Notes: generated from the sequence alone by a model not told the origin. Shown: positions 43,727-52,915, counted from the stretch's first letter. The stretch: 55,233 nt of DNA from Nitrospirota bacterium (GCA_016178585.1 JACOTA010000070.1:1-55233); one strand, 5' to 3'. A program made the numbers and translations.

Positions 43727-44293
43727 ATGGAAATTCACGCTCATCTATATGGAACCCTGCTGGCCCTTATGTTTTCCTCTTCAATGGGCTTTCTTCTCTG
43801 GTGGATGCTCCACCCTCCGAGACAGGTGGGAGAAGCGGCGGCAAAAGCAAGGCACTCTTTATTTGCGGTTAAAAAGATACTGGTTCCTACGAGCGGTTTT
43901 CCCTATTCCGAGAGGGGGGTTGAGCTGGCATGCCGGCTGGGTCAGAAACAATCGGCGGAAATTTTTTTGACCTATATTATGGAGGTTCCCAGAACGATGC
44001 CGTTAGGGGTCCCTTTGCCCGATCTTGAACAAAAGGCAAAAGAGTCTTTGGACCGGGCGGAATCGATCGTCGTCCTTCATGGCCTTAAAACCGAGAAAAT
44101 GATCCACCGGGCCAGGATCGCCGGAGAAGAAATTGCCAGGATTGCCAGAGAAAAAGATGTCGACATGATTGTTCTTGGAATCCGTTCCCATATCGGCTTA
44201 ACGGAGAACCTGTTGGGACACACGTCGGACGTAATTTTACGCCTTTCCCCGTGCGAAGTCATTATTGATAAACTCCCGGGAGAGGTCGTTTAG
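43727..44293 (+). CDS. Membrane-anchored universal stress-like protein
   Basis: 188 residues from ATG 43727; the upstream extension to 43508 is a frame shadow of the previous gene. One N-terminal helix (about 5-27) then a USP fold (KKILVPTSGFPYSERGVELACRLG ...). The ATP loop is degenerate: GIRSHIGLTENLLGHT has Ser for the second Gly and His for the final Ser, so nucleotide binding is doubtful. It lies between a permease and TrkA-type genes and is likely a cytosolic regulator tethered to the membrane. Confidence 0.82.
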   Translation: MEIHAHLYGTLLALMFSSSMGFLLWWMLHPPRQVGEAAAKARHSLFAVKKILVPTSGFPYSERGVELACRLGQKQSAEIFLTYIMEVPRTMPLGVPLPDLEQKAKESLDRAESIVVLHGLKTEKMIHRARIAGEEIARIAREKDVDMIVLGIRSHIGLTENLLGHTSDVILRLSPCEVIIDKLPGEVV

Positions 44294-44329
44294 GGAAAAC
44301 ATTGTTATGGAATTAAAGAGGGATGCAAG

Positions 44330-44728
44330 ATGAGAGTCGTAATTGTAGGATCAGGCCGGTTGGGCTCCAGCGTTGCCATGAGCCTGGAAAAAGAAGGCCA
44401 TCAGGTGACGATCGTTGACGAAGTAGAAGCCAAATTCAGAAATCTGGAAAGTCCCGGCTCGATCCGGAAATTGACCGGTAATATTTTTAATGAGGAAATC
44501 CTCGAACAGGCCTTTGGAGACAAAACAGATGTGGCGATTGTTGTGACCGGCAAAGACAACGTCAATATTATGATTGGTCAGATTATCAAATTGAAACGAA
44601 ACGTCGGCCGGGTTGTCGTCCGTATTTTTGATCCTCCGCTGGCAGAGGTTTATCAAAAGCTGGGGATCGAGACGGTTTGTCCAACAAATTTTGCGTTGGC
44701 CAATATTATTAACCTTATTATTAAGTGA
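44330..44728 (+). CDS. TrkA-N (RCK-type) nucleotide-binding protein, single domain
   Basis: 132 residues: MRVVIVGSGRLGSSVAMSLEKEG is the NAD(H)-binding loop and VTGKDNVNIMIGQII the TrkA-N core. It stops before the TrkA-C ligand domain that most KtrA/TrkA proteins have. AAGAG lies upstream. Its stop is inside repeat R4 (AAG-TGA-AGC). It may pair with the two-domain protein encoded next to gate the permease. Confidence 0.85.
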   Translation: MRVVIVGSGRLGSSVAMSLEKEGHQVTIVDEVEAKFRNLESPGSIRKLTGNIFNEEILEQAFGDKTDVAIVVTGKDNVNIMIGQIIKLKRNVGRVVVRIFDPPLAEVYQKLGIETVCPTNFALANIINLIIK

Positions 44729-44940
44729 AGCCACTGGCTCTGCCAGTGACGGATTGTGGAATGGTCGTGGTTAGACCGAGACGGATTGTGGAATGGTCGT
44801 GGTTAGACCGAGACGGATTGTGGAATGGTCGTGGTTAGACCGAGACGGACTTAGGAATGGTCGTAGTTAGACCGAGCGTAACGCGGGGTTCAGGGGCCAT
44901 CGGAGCATCCGCCGAAGGCGGGGCGTACGGGCCCCTGAAT
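44726..44940 (+). repeat. GTGAAGC intergenic repeat, copy R4, interrupted by a tandem array
   Basis: Begins GTGAAGCCACTGGC with hairpin CACTGGC-TCT-GCCAGTG, a compensated variant of the ACCGGC/GCCGGT hairpin in R1-R3. The outer part AACGCGGGGTTCAGGGGCC ... GGGCCCCTGAAT resumes after the tandem array (44748-44875). Confidence 0.8.
44748..44875 (+). repeat. Four tandem copies of a 32-bp unit
   Basis: Units at 44748, 44780 and 44812 are identical; the fourth (44844-44875) differs at four positions. Each unit contains GGTC-GTGGTTA-GACC, a small hairpin. There are no spacers, so it is not a CRISPR array. Confidence 0.95.
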
Positions 44941-44960
44941 AAGAATGAGGTCAGGCGGAT

Positions 44961-45617
44961 ATGTATATTATCATTGTGGGCGCGGGAAAAGTCGGCCTTA
45001 ATTTAGGGACGTTGCTTCTTGCCCAGAAACACGAAGTCCTTTTAATTGAAAACGACCGAAATAAGCTGCCGGAATTAAAGAAGGTCTTTGGCGAATCGGT
45101 GATGGAAGGGACCGGATCAAGAGTCCAGGTGCTCAAAGAAGGGGGAGCCAATCGGGCGGATGTCCTGGTTGCGGTGACAGGGAAAGATGAAGATAATCTG
45201 GTGATCTGCCAGCTCGCAAAAACCATTTTTCATTGCCGGCGAACCATTGCCAGGCTGCATGACCCTCGCCATGAGGATGTCTTCGCAAAATTAGGCATTG
45301 ATGCGACGGTCAGTTCGACGCGAATTATTGATTCTTTGATTGAAGAACAGGTCCAGGCTGAAGATATGGTCATCCCGCTGCTCACTTTAAGAGGTGGAAA
45401 TGTGGAGATTATTGAATTTGAACTTTCTCCGAACTCCCCGGTTGTCGGAAAGAAGTTAAAAGATATCCAGCCCTCCGAAGGGGCAATTTTGATTTCAATT
45501 CTGAGAAAAGAAGACGTTATTCTCCCCAAAGGAGAAACAGAATTACAGGCCGGCGATCGAGTGGTGGCTTTGATTAAAAAAGGGGCAGAAGGAGGGATTA
45601 AATCCATCCTCCTTTAA
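44961..45617 (+). CDS. TrkA-family regulatory protein (TrkA-N plus TrkA-C)
   Basis: 218 residues. Residues 1-135 are TrkA-N with IIIVGAGKVGLNLGTLL and acidic ligand ENDR for NAD(H); residues about 140-218 are a TrkA-C domain (LTLRGGNVEIIEFELSPNSPVVGKKLKDI). It resembles KtrA/TrkA subunits that gate K+ channels on nucleotide and c-di-AMP binding. No Trk/Ktr membrane subunit is here; the APC permease may be the target. Confidence 0.88.
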   Translation: MYIIIVGAGKVGLNLGTLLLAQKHEVLLIENDRNKLPELKKVFGESVMEGTGSRVQVLKEGGANRADVLVAVTGKDEDNLVICQLAKTIFHCRRTIARLHDPRHEDVFAKLGIDATVSSTRIIDSLIEEQVQAEDMVIPLLTLRGGNVEIIEFELSPNSPVVGKKLKDIQPSEGAILISILRKEDVILPKGETELQAGDRVVALIKKGAEGGIKSILL

Positions 45618-45720
45618 GCGTTTTCTATTTCAGTTTTGAAACATTTTAAGGGCCAGGAGTTTCATCTCTGAAAAAAACAGGTTTTAAAAAAAAAGTTTAA
45701 CCCTCCAGCCCAAAACTCCC

Positions 45721-45748
45721 TTGACTTCCCGTTTGAACGATTGATAAT
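45721..45748 (+). promoter_or_regulatory. Promoter of nrdR and possibly the rnf operon
   Basis: TTGACT (45721-45726) and GATAAT (45743-45748), 16 bases apart. A 46-base leader follows with AAGGAG 8 bases before the GTG of nrdR. Confidence 0.6.
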
Positions 45749-45794
45749 ATTGAGCCCCCGCAAGTAATTTTTTGGGAGAAATAAGGAGTTTTTT

Positions 45795-46283
45795 GTGCGC
45801 TGTCCTTTCTGTACCCACGTCGAAGATAAGGTTGTTGATTCCCGCTTAAGCAAAGAGGGCGACGTGATCAGAAGGCGCAGGGAGTGTATCTCCTGTGAGA
45901 GACGGTTTACGACTTATGAGCGCGTTGAAGGAAACTTTCCGATGGTGATCAAAAAAGATGGCCGGAGGGAGCCATTCGATCGTCATAAAATTCTGCAGGG
46001 AGTCAAAAAAGCGTGTGAAAAAAGACCGATCAGCGTGAGCACGATGGAAGAGGCCGTCGCCCAGATCGAAAAGAAAATTCAGGAGATGGGCGAGTCGGAA
46101 ATTCCGAGCTATGTCATCGGTGAAGAAGTGATGCGGAAGTTGAATGAATTAGATCCTGTCGCCTACGTCAGGTTTGCTTCAGTCTACCGGGAATTTAAAG
46201 ATATCAATGAATTTATGAATGAACTTAAAGATTTATTAAAAGAGGAAAGAAGAGAGAAGCCCCATGATCATGAAAGGAAATAA
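45795..46283 (+). CDS. nrdR: Transcriptional repressor NrdR
   Basis: 162 residues beginning MRCPFC, with a zinc ribbon (C3/C6 and C31/C34, [18 protein letters not shown]) and an ATP-cone ([21 protein letters not shown] ...). The family represses ribonucleotide reductase genes by sensing ATP/dATP. Start is GTG, the usual place for MRCPFC. It overlaps rnfC by 20 bases; no nrd genes are in the window. Confidence 0.95.
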   Translation: MRCPFCTHVEDKVVDSRLSKEGDVIRRRRECISCERRFTTYERVEGNFPMVIKKDGRREPFDRHKILQGVKKACEKRPISVSTMEEAVAQIEKKIQEMGESEIPSYVIGEEVMRKLNELDPVAYVRFASVYREFKDINEFMNELKDLLKEERREKPHDHERK

Positions 46284-47616
46284 ATTTCCGGGGGGGATAC
46301 ATCCTTTTTACGGCAAAGAATTTACCGAAGGAGGAAAAACGGAAACCCTTCCATTACCGGACAAAGTCGTCATCCCCCTTAGCCAGCATATCGGTGCGCC
46401 GTGCAAACCTTTAATGACTATCGGCGCGATGGTCAAAAAAGGCGAACTGATTGGTGAAACAACCGGTGTCATCGCGGCTCCGATTCACGCCTCTCTTTCC
46501 GGAAAAATAACGAATATCGGCCCTTCTCCGCATCCCGGCGGAAATCAAATTCTTTCGATGACGATTGAATCCGACAAAAAGGATGAATGGATCGGCGGTT
46601 TTGAAGAACACCCCGACACGCTTGATATAGATATAGAAACGATTAAAAAAATCATTCACAAGGCCGGAATTGTCGGGCTGGGGGGCGCCGCTTTTCCCAC
46701 CCATGTCAAATTAAATCCGCCAAAAACCAAAAACGTGCATACCCTTATTTTAAACGGTGTGGAGTGCGAGCCCTATTTAACCGCTGACCACCGTCTGATG
46801 GTCGAACAGCCTAACGACGTGATCGAAGGGTTGAAAATATTGACCCGGATTCTGGGTATTAAAAAAGCTTATATCGGCATTGAAGACAATAAGAAAGACG
46901 CGCTCAGGATCATGGAACAGGCCGTTAAAAAAGAGGGGAGCCGTTTAGTCGAAACCCATGTGGTCGAACTTGAAACCAAATATCCGCAAGGGGGCGAAAA
47001 ACAACTCATTCAGGCGATTCTGGGACTTGAAGTTCCAAACGGCGGGCTTCCCATGGATTTGGGGCTTGTGGTTCAGAACGTGGGGACCGCCGCCGCGATT
47101 TACGAAGCCGTTCGGTATGGAAGGCCGTTAATCGACCGGATTATTACCATAACAGGGAGGGGAATTGCTCAGCCTAAAAACCTGAGGGTCAGAATCGGCA
47201 CCCTGGTCCGGGATATCTTGAGTTATTGCGGCGGGTTCGCGGGTGAGCCTGGCAAAGTCATTATGGGAGGTCCGATGATGGGTCCAGCCCAATATACGCT
47301 TGATGTTCCGATTGTGAAAGGAACCGGCGGAATACTTGTTTTCCCCAAGGAAGAAGTTTCGGTTGAAGAAAGCCGTGCCTGTATTCGTTGTGCCGCCTGT
47401 ATAGAAGTCTGTCCGGTGGGACTTCTCCCCAATATGCTTTCGATCACGGCTGAAGTTTTAAATTTCGCTGAAGCAAAAAAATTTCATCCGCTTGCCTGTA
47501 TTGAATGCGGGTGCTGTTCTTACGTTTGCCCTTCCCGCAGACCGATTGTGCATCAAATTCGCCACATTAAAATGGATATGGCGTCGACCAAGAAAAAAGT
47601 GGTCATGGTGACATAA
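46264..47616 (+). CDS. rnfC: Rnf complex subunit RnfC
   Basis: 450 residues. [13 protein letters not shown] and [15 protein letters not shown] are the NADH/FMN-binding Nqo1-like region, and two [4Fe-4S] motifs ([28 protein letters not shown]) lie near the C-terminus. It is the NADH-oxidising or -reducing subunit of the ion-pumping ferredoxin:NAD+ oxidoreductase. Starts ATG 46264 or 46270 inside the end of nrdR. First of six rnf genes in order C-D-G-E-A-B. Confidence 0.96.
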   Translation: MIMKGNKFPGGIHPFYGKEFTEGGKTETLPLPDKVVIPLSQHIGAPCKPLMTIGAMVKKGELIGETTGVIAAPIHASLSGKITNIGPSPHPGGNQILSMTIESDKKDEWIGGFEEHPDTLDIDIETIKKIIHKAGIVGLGGAAFPTHVKLNPPKTKNVHTLILNGVECEPYLTADHRLMVEQPNDVIEGLKILTRILGIKKAYIGIEDNKKDALRIMEQAVKKEGSRLVETHVVELETKYPQGGEKQLIQAILGLEVPNGGLPMDLGLVVQNVGTAAAIYEAVRYGRPLIDRIITITGRGIAQPKNLRVRIGTLVRDILSYCGGFAGEPGKVIMGGPMMGPAQYTLDVPIVKGTGGILVFPKEEVSVEESRACIRCAACIEVCPVGLLPNMLSITAEVLNFAEAKKFHPLACIECGCCSYVCPSRRPIVHQIRHIKMDMASTKKKVVMVT

Positions 47617-47670
47617 TCCGGGCTCTTGATAATAGCTGAAATTAAATAAACCTGATATGGATTAATTCCC

Positions 47671-48744
47671 ATGCCCGAAGATGTAAAAGATATCACTCCC
47701 CCGGTGACTGAACCCAAGACAGTGTCTGCGCCCACGAAGCCAAAGTCCGCTGAAAAAGAAATGGTTCTCGGAATTTGGCCTCATATTCGCACAGAGACCA
47801 ATATCAATAAGATTATGTACACGGTGATCGCCACCCTTATTCCGGGGGCGCTGGCCGGGGTTTATTTATTTGGATGGAGCGCCATCCAGGTGATTGCGGT
47901 TTCTATTGTTGTGGCGATGGGCACCGAAGCCGCGATGCAAAAGTTAATCAAGCAGAAAATGACGGTGTTTGACGGGAGCGCGATTTTAACGGCTTTGCTG
48001 CTGGCGATGACGCTTCCTCCGGGATGCCCCTGGTGGGTTACGGCTTTCGGCTCTTTTTTTGCGATTGCGATCGGAAAACAGATTTACGGCGGATTGGGCT
48101 ACAATCCCTTTAATCCGGCCCTGGTCGGACGGGTGGTTTTGCTGATCGGTTTTCCCCTTCAAATGACAACCTGGGAAAACCTGCATCCCCTCTTTTCAGG
48201 TGTTGATGTCACGACCGGCGCGACCCCCCTTGGAGATGTGCAGGTTGCCCGGCTCTCTCACAAACCTGTGCCGGATATGGAGACCCACCAGTTCTGGAAT
48301 ATGTTTACCGGCAATACCATGGGAAGTCTGGGGGAAACTTCGGATCTCCTTTTGATTCTGGGCGGGCTCTATCTTTTGTACAAACATTTTATTACCTGGC
48401 ATATTCCCGTGTCGATGATTGGAACCGTTGTCATTTTCAGCGGAATTTTCTGGCTCATTGATCCGGCTCATTATGCAAACCCTCTTTTTCATGTTCTCTC
48501 CGGGGGATTGATGCTCGGGGCGATTTTTATGGCGACGGATATGGTGACCTGCCCGAATACGCCTAAAGGACAACTCGTCTTTGGGGCGGGGTGCGGCCTC
48601 TTAACCATCATTATCCGGATGTGGGGGGGATATCCCGAAGGGGTTTCCTTCGCGATTCTTCTGATGAACAGTCTGACGCCGATGATCGATCGGTATATTC
48701 AACCCCATTTATATGGAGCAAAAAAAGGTGCAGGGAATAAATAA
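47671..48744 (+). CDS. rnfD: Rnf complex subunit RnfD
   Basis: 357-residue membrane protein with a 40-residue hydrophilic N-terminal tail rich in Pro/Lys, then about ten helices. The FMN attachment motif T-G-A-T sits in DVTTGATPLGD, with Thr185 as the covalent site. It passes electrons across the membrane with RnfG. The stop overlaps rnfG by 32 bases if rnfG begins at 48713. Confidence 0.95.
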   Translation: MPEDVKDITPPVTEPKTVSAPTKPKSAEKEMVLGIWPHIRTETNINKIMYTVIATLIPGALAGVYLFGWSAIQVIAVSIVVAMGTEAAMQKLIKQKMTVFDGSAILTALLLAMTLPPGCPWWVTAFGSFFAIAIGKQIYGGLGYNPFNPALVGRVVLLIGFPLQMTTWENLHPLFSGVDVTTGATPLGDVQVARLSHKPVPDMETHQFWNMFTGNTMGSLGETSDLLLILGGLYLLYKHFITWHIPVSMIGTVVIFSGIFWLIDPAHYANPLFHVLSGGLMLGAIFMATDMVTCPNTPKGQLVFGAGCGLLTIIIRMWGGYPEGVSFAILLMNSLTPMIDRYIQPHLYGAKKGAGNK

Positions 48745-49330
48745 ACTGGTCATTGCGTTAACCGCTGTCTGTATGGGGGCGGCTTTTATTCTGGGCGGGG
48801 TTTACGCCTTTACCAAAGACAATATTGCCGAGCAAAAACGGCAGAAAAAAATCCGGTCCTTAAAATCGGTTCTTCCGGCAACAGACAATGAAATCGATAA
48901 AGACTTTGTTGAAGTCGATCAGGGGAAAGATTCAAGAGGAAACCCCCTCAAAGTCGTCCTTTACCACGGCAAGAAAGACGGAAAATTAGTAGGGACAGCC
49001 TTTTCTGTCGTAGCCCATGACGGCTATTCCGGCGATATTGAGTTTATGCTCGGTGTGGCTCCGGATAAATCGATCACCGGAATTGAAATCATCAGCTCTA
49101 AAGAGACCCCCGGCCTGGGCGATAAAATTTCAAAAGAGAGCTGGCGGTCAGAGTTTAAAGGTAAATCGCTGGAAACCAAGACGGATAAAGGAACCCCTTT
49201 CCTGGATGTTAAAAAAGACGGGGGAGGAATTGACCAGTTTTCAGGGGCGACCATTTCTCCAAGAGCCATGGTTAAAGCGGTTAAAGAAGGCTTGAAGATA
49301 TATGAAACCGTTGCCTCCAAATCCTCTTGA
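48713..49330 (+). CDS. rnfG: Rnf complex subunit RnfG
   Basis: 205 residues: one N-terminal membrane anchor (about 10-33) and a periplasmic flavoprotein domain with DQFSGATISPRAMVKAV, Thr180 being the covalent FMN site. ATG 48713 has no Shine-Dalgarno; GTG 48728 has GGAG nine bases before it and may be the true start (200 residues). A 126-base gap follows before rnfE. Confidence 0.94.
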   Translation: MEQKKVQGINKLVIALTAVCMGAAFILGGVYAFTKDNIAEQKRQKKIRSLKSVLPATDNEIDKDFVEVDQGKDSRGNPLKVVLYHGKKDGKLVGTAFSVVAHDGYSGDIEFMLGVAPDKSITGIEIISSKETPGLGDKISKESWRSEFKGKSLETKTDKGTPFLDVKKDGGGIDQFSGATISPRAMVKAVKEGLKIYETVASKSS

Positions 49331-49456
49331 AAAAGGAATTTAGAGGTTTGACTTCAAACGGATGGCAGTGGTACCCTTATAACTAAGGATAAAATAAGGC
49401 AAATTCAGTAGGGTATTTGAGAAATGATAGAAATCAGCTTTTGAGAGGGATGAGAT

Positions 49457-50158
49457 ATGGCAGAAATAAATAAATTAGCCGCAGAAATTACCGATATCCA
49501 ACCCGGTATTCAGGTGCCCAGTTTTTCCCTGGCGAAATATAAATATCTCTGGGTTGATTTTATGAATGGACTCTGGTCAGAAAATCCGGTTCTGAAACTC
49601 ATTCTTGGCATGTGTTCAACGCTTGCGGTGACCACATCGACCCAAAATGGATTGGGAATGGGTTTTGCCGGGCTCTTTGTGCTGACGGGATCGAATGTCA
49701 TGGTTTCAGCCTTGAGAAAAGTGATTCCTGCAAAAGTGAGGATTCCTGCTTTTATTGTCATTATTGCCGGGTTCGTCACTCTGACCGATTTAATGATGGC
49801 GGCTTACACCCCTGGCCTTTACGAGGCGTTGGGCATCTTTATTCCTCTCATTGTGGCTAACTGCATTATTCTCGCCCGTTCTGAGGCTTTTGCCGCCCGC
49901 AATCCGGTCGACCGTTCATTAATGGACGGATTAGGCATGGGACTGGGTTACCTTGTGACTCTTACGGTATTAGGGACCATCAGGGAAGTATTTGGCAACG
50001 GAACCGTTTGGGGGGTCAGCGTTTTTGGAGAGCACTATATTCCGATGATCGTGTTTATTCTTCCGGCGGGATCTTTTATTATCCTCGGGCTGTTAACCGG
50101 TCTGTTTAACCGGATTATGGGAAATAAGAAAATTTCGACAGAAGTCGGGTGTCACTAG
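49457..50158 (+). CDS. rnfE: Rnf complex subunit RnfE
   Basis: 233 residues, six-helix RnfA/E-type membrane subunit with a 30-residue hydrophilic N-terminal extension (AEINKLAAEITDIQPGIQV) longer than in E. coli RsxE. Core signatures: GLWSENPVLKLILGMCSTLAV (with the cysteine that shares a cluster with RnfA), VILVANCIILARSEAFA-like VANCIILARSEAF. The stop is followed directly by repeat R5. Confidence 0.94.
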   Translation: MAEINKLAAEITDIQPGIQVPSFSLAKYKYLWVDFMNGLWSENPVLKLILGMCSTLAVTTSTQNGLGMGFAGLFVLTGSNVMVSALRKVIPAKVRIPAFIVIIAGFVTLTDLMMAAYTPGLYEALGIFIPLIVANCIILARSEAFAARNPVDRSLMDGLGMGLGYLVTLTVLGTIREVFGNGTVWGVSVFGEHYIPMIVFILPAGSFIILGLLTGLFNRIMGNKKISTEVGCH

Positions 50159-50275
50159 CGAAGCCATCCGGCTTAGCCGGTGCTGAGCCTCCGAGCTTGT
50201 TTTGGGAGTGCTTTAGCAGCGTACATAAGGGGTTAAGTCAATGGCATTGAGTGTATTTCGCGAAGACCCCAAATA
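50157..50275 (+). repeat. Degenerate GTGAAGC-type repeat R5 inside the rnf operon
   Basis: AGCGAAGCCATCCGGC-TTA-GCCGG starts at the rnfE stop codon, and GGGGT ... ACCCC closes an outer stem later. The hairpin resembles R1-R4 but the rest is diverged. Confidence 0.6.
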
Positions 50276-50347
50276 TAAATAAAACCCTGAACGTTGAGAA
50301 GAGGTCAGTTGGCCTCCTATCGAGGGATCACGTTAAGGAGAATGGTT

Positions 50348-50929
50348 ATGACAGAGTTAGTCTTATTATTCATGAGTACCCTGGTCGTTAACAACTATGT
50401 TTTAACAAAAATCTTGGGATTATGCCCATTTTTAGGAGTGACGAAAAAGGTAGAAAATTCCGTTGGCATGGGGTTGGCGACCATGTTTGTGATTACCGTC
50501 GCATCCTTAATCGCCTGGTTTGTCGACGTATATCTCCTGAGCCCTCTTCATATTACCTATCTTCGAACGGTTATCTTTATTTTAATCATCGCCGCCCTTG
50601 TTCAGTTATCTGAAACCATTATGGAAAAAACAACGCCGGCGCTTTATCAGTCTCTGGGTATCTATCTTCCCTTAATCACGACAAATTGTGCTGTTCTGGC
50701 GGTTCCTCTCTTAATTATGAATAAAGGATATAATTTCTGGGAAACACTGGTTTACGCGATCGGGGCTCCCGCAGGGTTTTATCTTGCCTTAATGATTATT
50801 TCAATGATTAGAGAAAACCTTGCTTTCGCAAAAATACCGCGTATTTTTCAGGGGGCGGCCATTTCTTTAATCACCACCGGGATTCTGGCGCTCGCCTTTA
50901 TGGGATTTTCCGGCTTAATCAGAGAATAA
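50348..50929 (+). CDS. rnfA: Rnf complex subunit RnfA
   Basis: 193 residues from ATG 50348, the same length as E. coli RsxA, with AAGGAG 7 bases upstream; earlier in-frame codons lie in repeat-adjacent DNA. Six membrane helices, KILGLCPFLGVTKK and LITTNCAVLAVPLL hold the conserved cysteines of the RnfA/E intramembrane cluster. Confidence 0.95.
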   Translation: MTELVLLFMSTLVVNNYVLTKILGLCPFLGVTKKVENSVGMGLATMFVITVASLIAWFVDVYLLSPLHITYLRTVIFILIIAALVQLSETIMEKTTPALYQSLGIYLPLITTNCAVLAVPLLIMNKGYNFWETLVYAIGAPAGFYLALMIISMIRENLAFAKIPRIFQGAAISLITTGILALAFMGFSGLIRE

Positions 50930-50977
50930 ATTTTATTCCATTTAAATAACGATTCAACGTAGGAGTTTACTGAATCT

Positions 50978-52027
50978 ATGATCATTGAACTATTGACGAT
51001 GGGAAGTATTGGAATTATCTCAAGCTATGGGCTGGGGTTTGCCGCTAAAAAATTTCATGTCCAGCGCGATCCGAAAATCGAGCAGATTGACGATGTTCTA
51101 CCTCATGCCCAGTGCGGCGCCTGCGGGTACCCGGGCTGTAAGCCCTTTGCAACGGCGGTTGTGGCAGGGGAGGCCCCGCTCACAGGATGCACCGTCGGCG
51201 GCGCGGTGACGGCAAAAGCCGTTGCGGCGGTCATGGGTGTTGAACTGAATAATACCGGCGCTGAAGAACGGTTAGTCGCAAAGATCATCTGCAAAGGGGG
51301 GTGTGAGGAGACCACCAAGAAATTTACCTATGACGGAGTTTATGACTGTACGGCCGCAACGCTGGTTGCCGGAGGAGACAAATCTTGTTCCTTTGCCTGT
51401 ATCGGGTTGGGAACCTGCGTAGCGGTTTGTCCCTTCCCCGGGGCCATCGCCATGGACGAAAATATGCTTCCTATCATTAATGATGATTATTGTACCGGTT
51501 GCGGCATTTGTGCCATTGCCTGTCCGAAAGATGTGATTGAAATGTGGCCGGTAAGTAAAAAGGTGATTGTCGCGTGTGCGTCTCAGGATAAGGGTTCCGC
51601 CACCAAGAAAAATTGCACCGTGGGATGCGTGGCCTGCGACCAGTGTGTCAAAACCTGCCCCTACGAAGCGATTACCATGGAAAACAATCTCGCAAAAATT
51701 CATTATGACAAATGTATCAACTGCGGATTATGCATCCCCAGTTGTCCGACCGATACCATTTCAGATTTTATCGCCCTGCGGCCTAAAGCTGTGATTTATG
51801 AGAGCTGTACCGGCTGTTTAATGTGTAAAAAAGCCTGTCCCGTTGACGCCATTGAAGGGGAGTCGAAGCAGATCCATATCGTCGACAAGAACAAATGTAT
51901 CGGATGTTATATCTGCGCCGATATCTGTCCGGTTCCCGGAGCTCTGGAAATGGTCACGGAAGAGCGGTTTGATATGGTGATGGCGGAGCTCGCGCCAAAA
52001 CTCAAACTGGTTAAAACCGGAAAATAA
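50978..52027 (+). CDS. rnfB: Rnf complex subunit RnfB with extended Fe-S wire
   Basis: 349 residues: one N-terminal helix, an N-terminal [4Fe-4S] binding region (CGACGYPGC ... GC), then six ferredoxin-like motifs (CSFACIGLGTCVAVCP, CTGCGICAIACP, CVACDQCVKTCP, CINCGLCIPSCP, CTGCLMCKKACP, CIGCYICADICP). E. coli RsxB (about 190 residues) has two ferredoxin motifs; clostridial-type RnfB proteins have more. It takes electrons from ferredoxin. Last gene of the set; a terminator follows. Confidence 0.95.
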   Translation: MIIELLTMGSIGIISSYGLGFAAKKFHVQRDPKIEQIDDVLPHAQCGACGYPGCKPFATAVVAGEAPLTGCTVGGAVTAKAVAAVMGVELNNTGAEERLVAKIICKGGCEETTKKFTYDGVYDCTAATLVAGGDKSCSFACIGLGTCVAVCPFPGAIAMDENMLPIINDDYCTGCGICAIACPKDVIEMWPVSKKVIVACASQDKGSATKKNCTVGCVACDQCVKTCPYEAITMENNLAKIHYDKCINCGLCIPSCPTDTISDFIALRPKAVIYESCTGCLMCKKACPVDAIEGESKQIHIVDKNKCIGCYICADICPVPGALEMVTEERFDMVMAELAPKLKLVKTGK

Positions 52028-52050
52028 TCTTTTCTGAAAGAAAAAATGAA

Positions 52051-52090
52051 AATAAAAAAGGGGAGCAGAAATGTTCCCATTTTTTATTTT
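52051..52090 (+). terminator. Intrinsic terminator after rnfB
   Basis: AATAAAAAAGGGGA and TTCCCATTTTTTATT pair around a 9-base loop, and a U-rich tract follows. The A-run on the left means it could end transcription from either strand. Confidence 0.75.
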
Positions 52091-52172
52091 TGGGGTCTTC
52101 TTCTCTTTTTTCTGTCTTGAAAGGAAAGATCGTTTGTCGTATCATCTTCTCACCTTGAAGGAGAAAGTGGTC

Positions 52173-52856
52173 ATGACTGACGTGCTGAAACTGCTTTCCA
52201 ACACCGCGGACGGGGTGTTTGCCATCGATTCCGAGTGCCGGTTCATCTTGTGGAACAAAGCGGCCCAGGAGGTCCTGGGATTTACACCGGATGAGGTGCT
52301 TGGAAAATTATGTTATAAAGTTCTTCCCGGTAAAGACTCGGCGGACAATCCTTTCTGCTTTAAAGGATGTTCAGTGGTGAGTGTGGCCAAAAAGGGGCGC
52401 CTGGTTAAAAACTATACGATTCAGATGACCACAAAAGCTGGCCATCAGGTATGGCTCAATGTAAGTATCCTGTTGGTTCCGGGTCCGGGGCGGAAAGCTC
52501 CCATTATTATCCACCAGTTCCGGCCGGTATCCGGTCCGGAGAGAGTCGAAGGCCTTGTTGAGCAGGTCGCTTCCAGGGTGTTGGAAGTTTTGAAAGTCAG
52601 GGGCCGCGTCCCCGGGGCTGACCAGGCTTCTTCGGCCACAAAGATGTCGGTCCTCACCCGGCGTGAAACTGAAATCCTCAGGCTGATGGCCCAATGCCTG
52701 GGGACAAAGGAGATCGCTGACAGGCTCTGCATCAGTTATTCCACGGTGCGTCTTCACATTCAGCATATCCTTGAAAAACTCCAGGTGCACAGCAAGGTGG
52801 AGGCTGTGGCCCTGGCCTTTCAGCAAAATCTCATTCAAACTCTTTCCGTTAAATAA
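52173..52856 (+). CDS. PAS-LuxR transcriptional regulator
   Basis: 227 residues from ATG 52173, with AAGGAG nine bases upstream; the earlier ATG at 52071 lies in the terminator. Residues about 5-110 are a PAS domain (DGVFAIDSECRFILWNKAAQEVLGFTPDEV) that contains Cys in FCFKGCSVV, and about 160-225 are a LuxR-type helix-turn-helix (LTRRETEILRLMAQCLGTKEIAD ...). There is no receiver domain, so the PAS domain is the likely sensor. A dyad at 52916 may be its site. Confidence 0.87.
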   Translation: MTDVLKLLSNTADGVFAIDSECRFILWNKAAQEVLGFTPDEVLGKLCYKVLPGKDSADNPFCFKGCSVVSVAKKGRLVKNYTIQMTTKAGHQVWLNVSILLVPGPGRKAPIIIHQFRPVSGPERVEGLVEQVASRVLEVLKVRGRVPGADQASSATKMSVLTRRETEILRLMAQCLGTKEIADRLCISYSTVRLHIQHILEKLQVHSKVEAVALAFQQNLIQTLSVK

Positions 52857-52915
52857 ACACAACCTTCTTCTGAATTCTTATCACCAATTTTGTGATCGGG
52901 AAATCACCCATATAG

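Noticed and set aside
44748-44875. 32-bp repeat array as a CRISPR
   Set aside because: Units are directly adjacent with no spacers and no cas genes are present.
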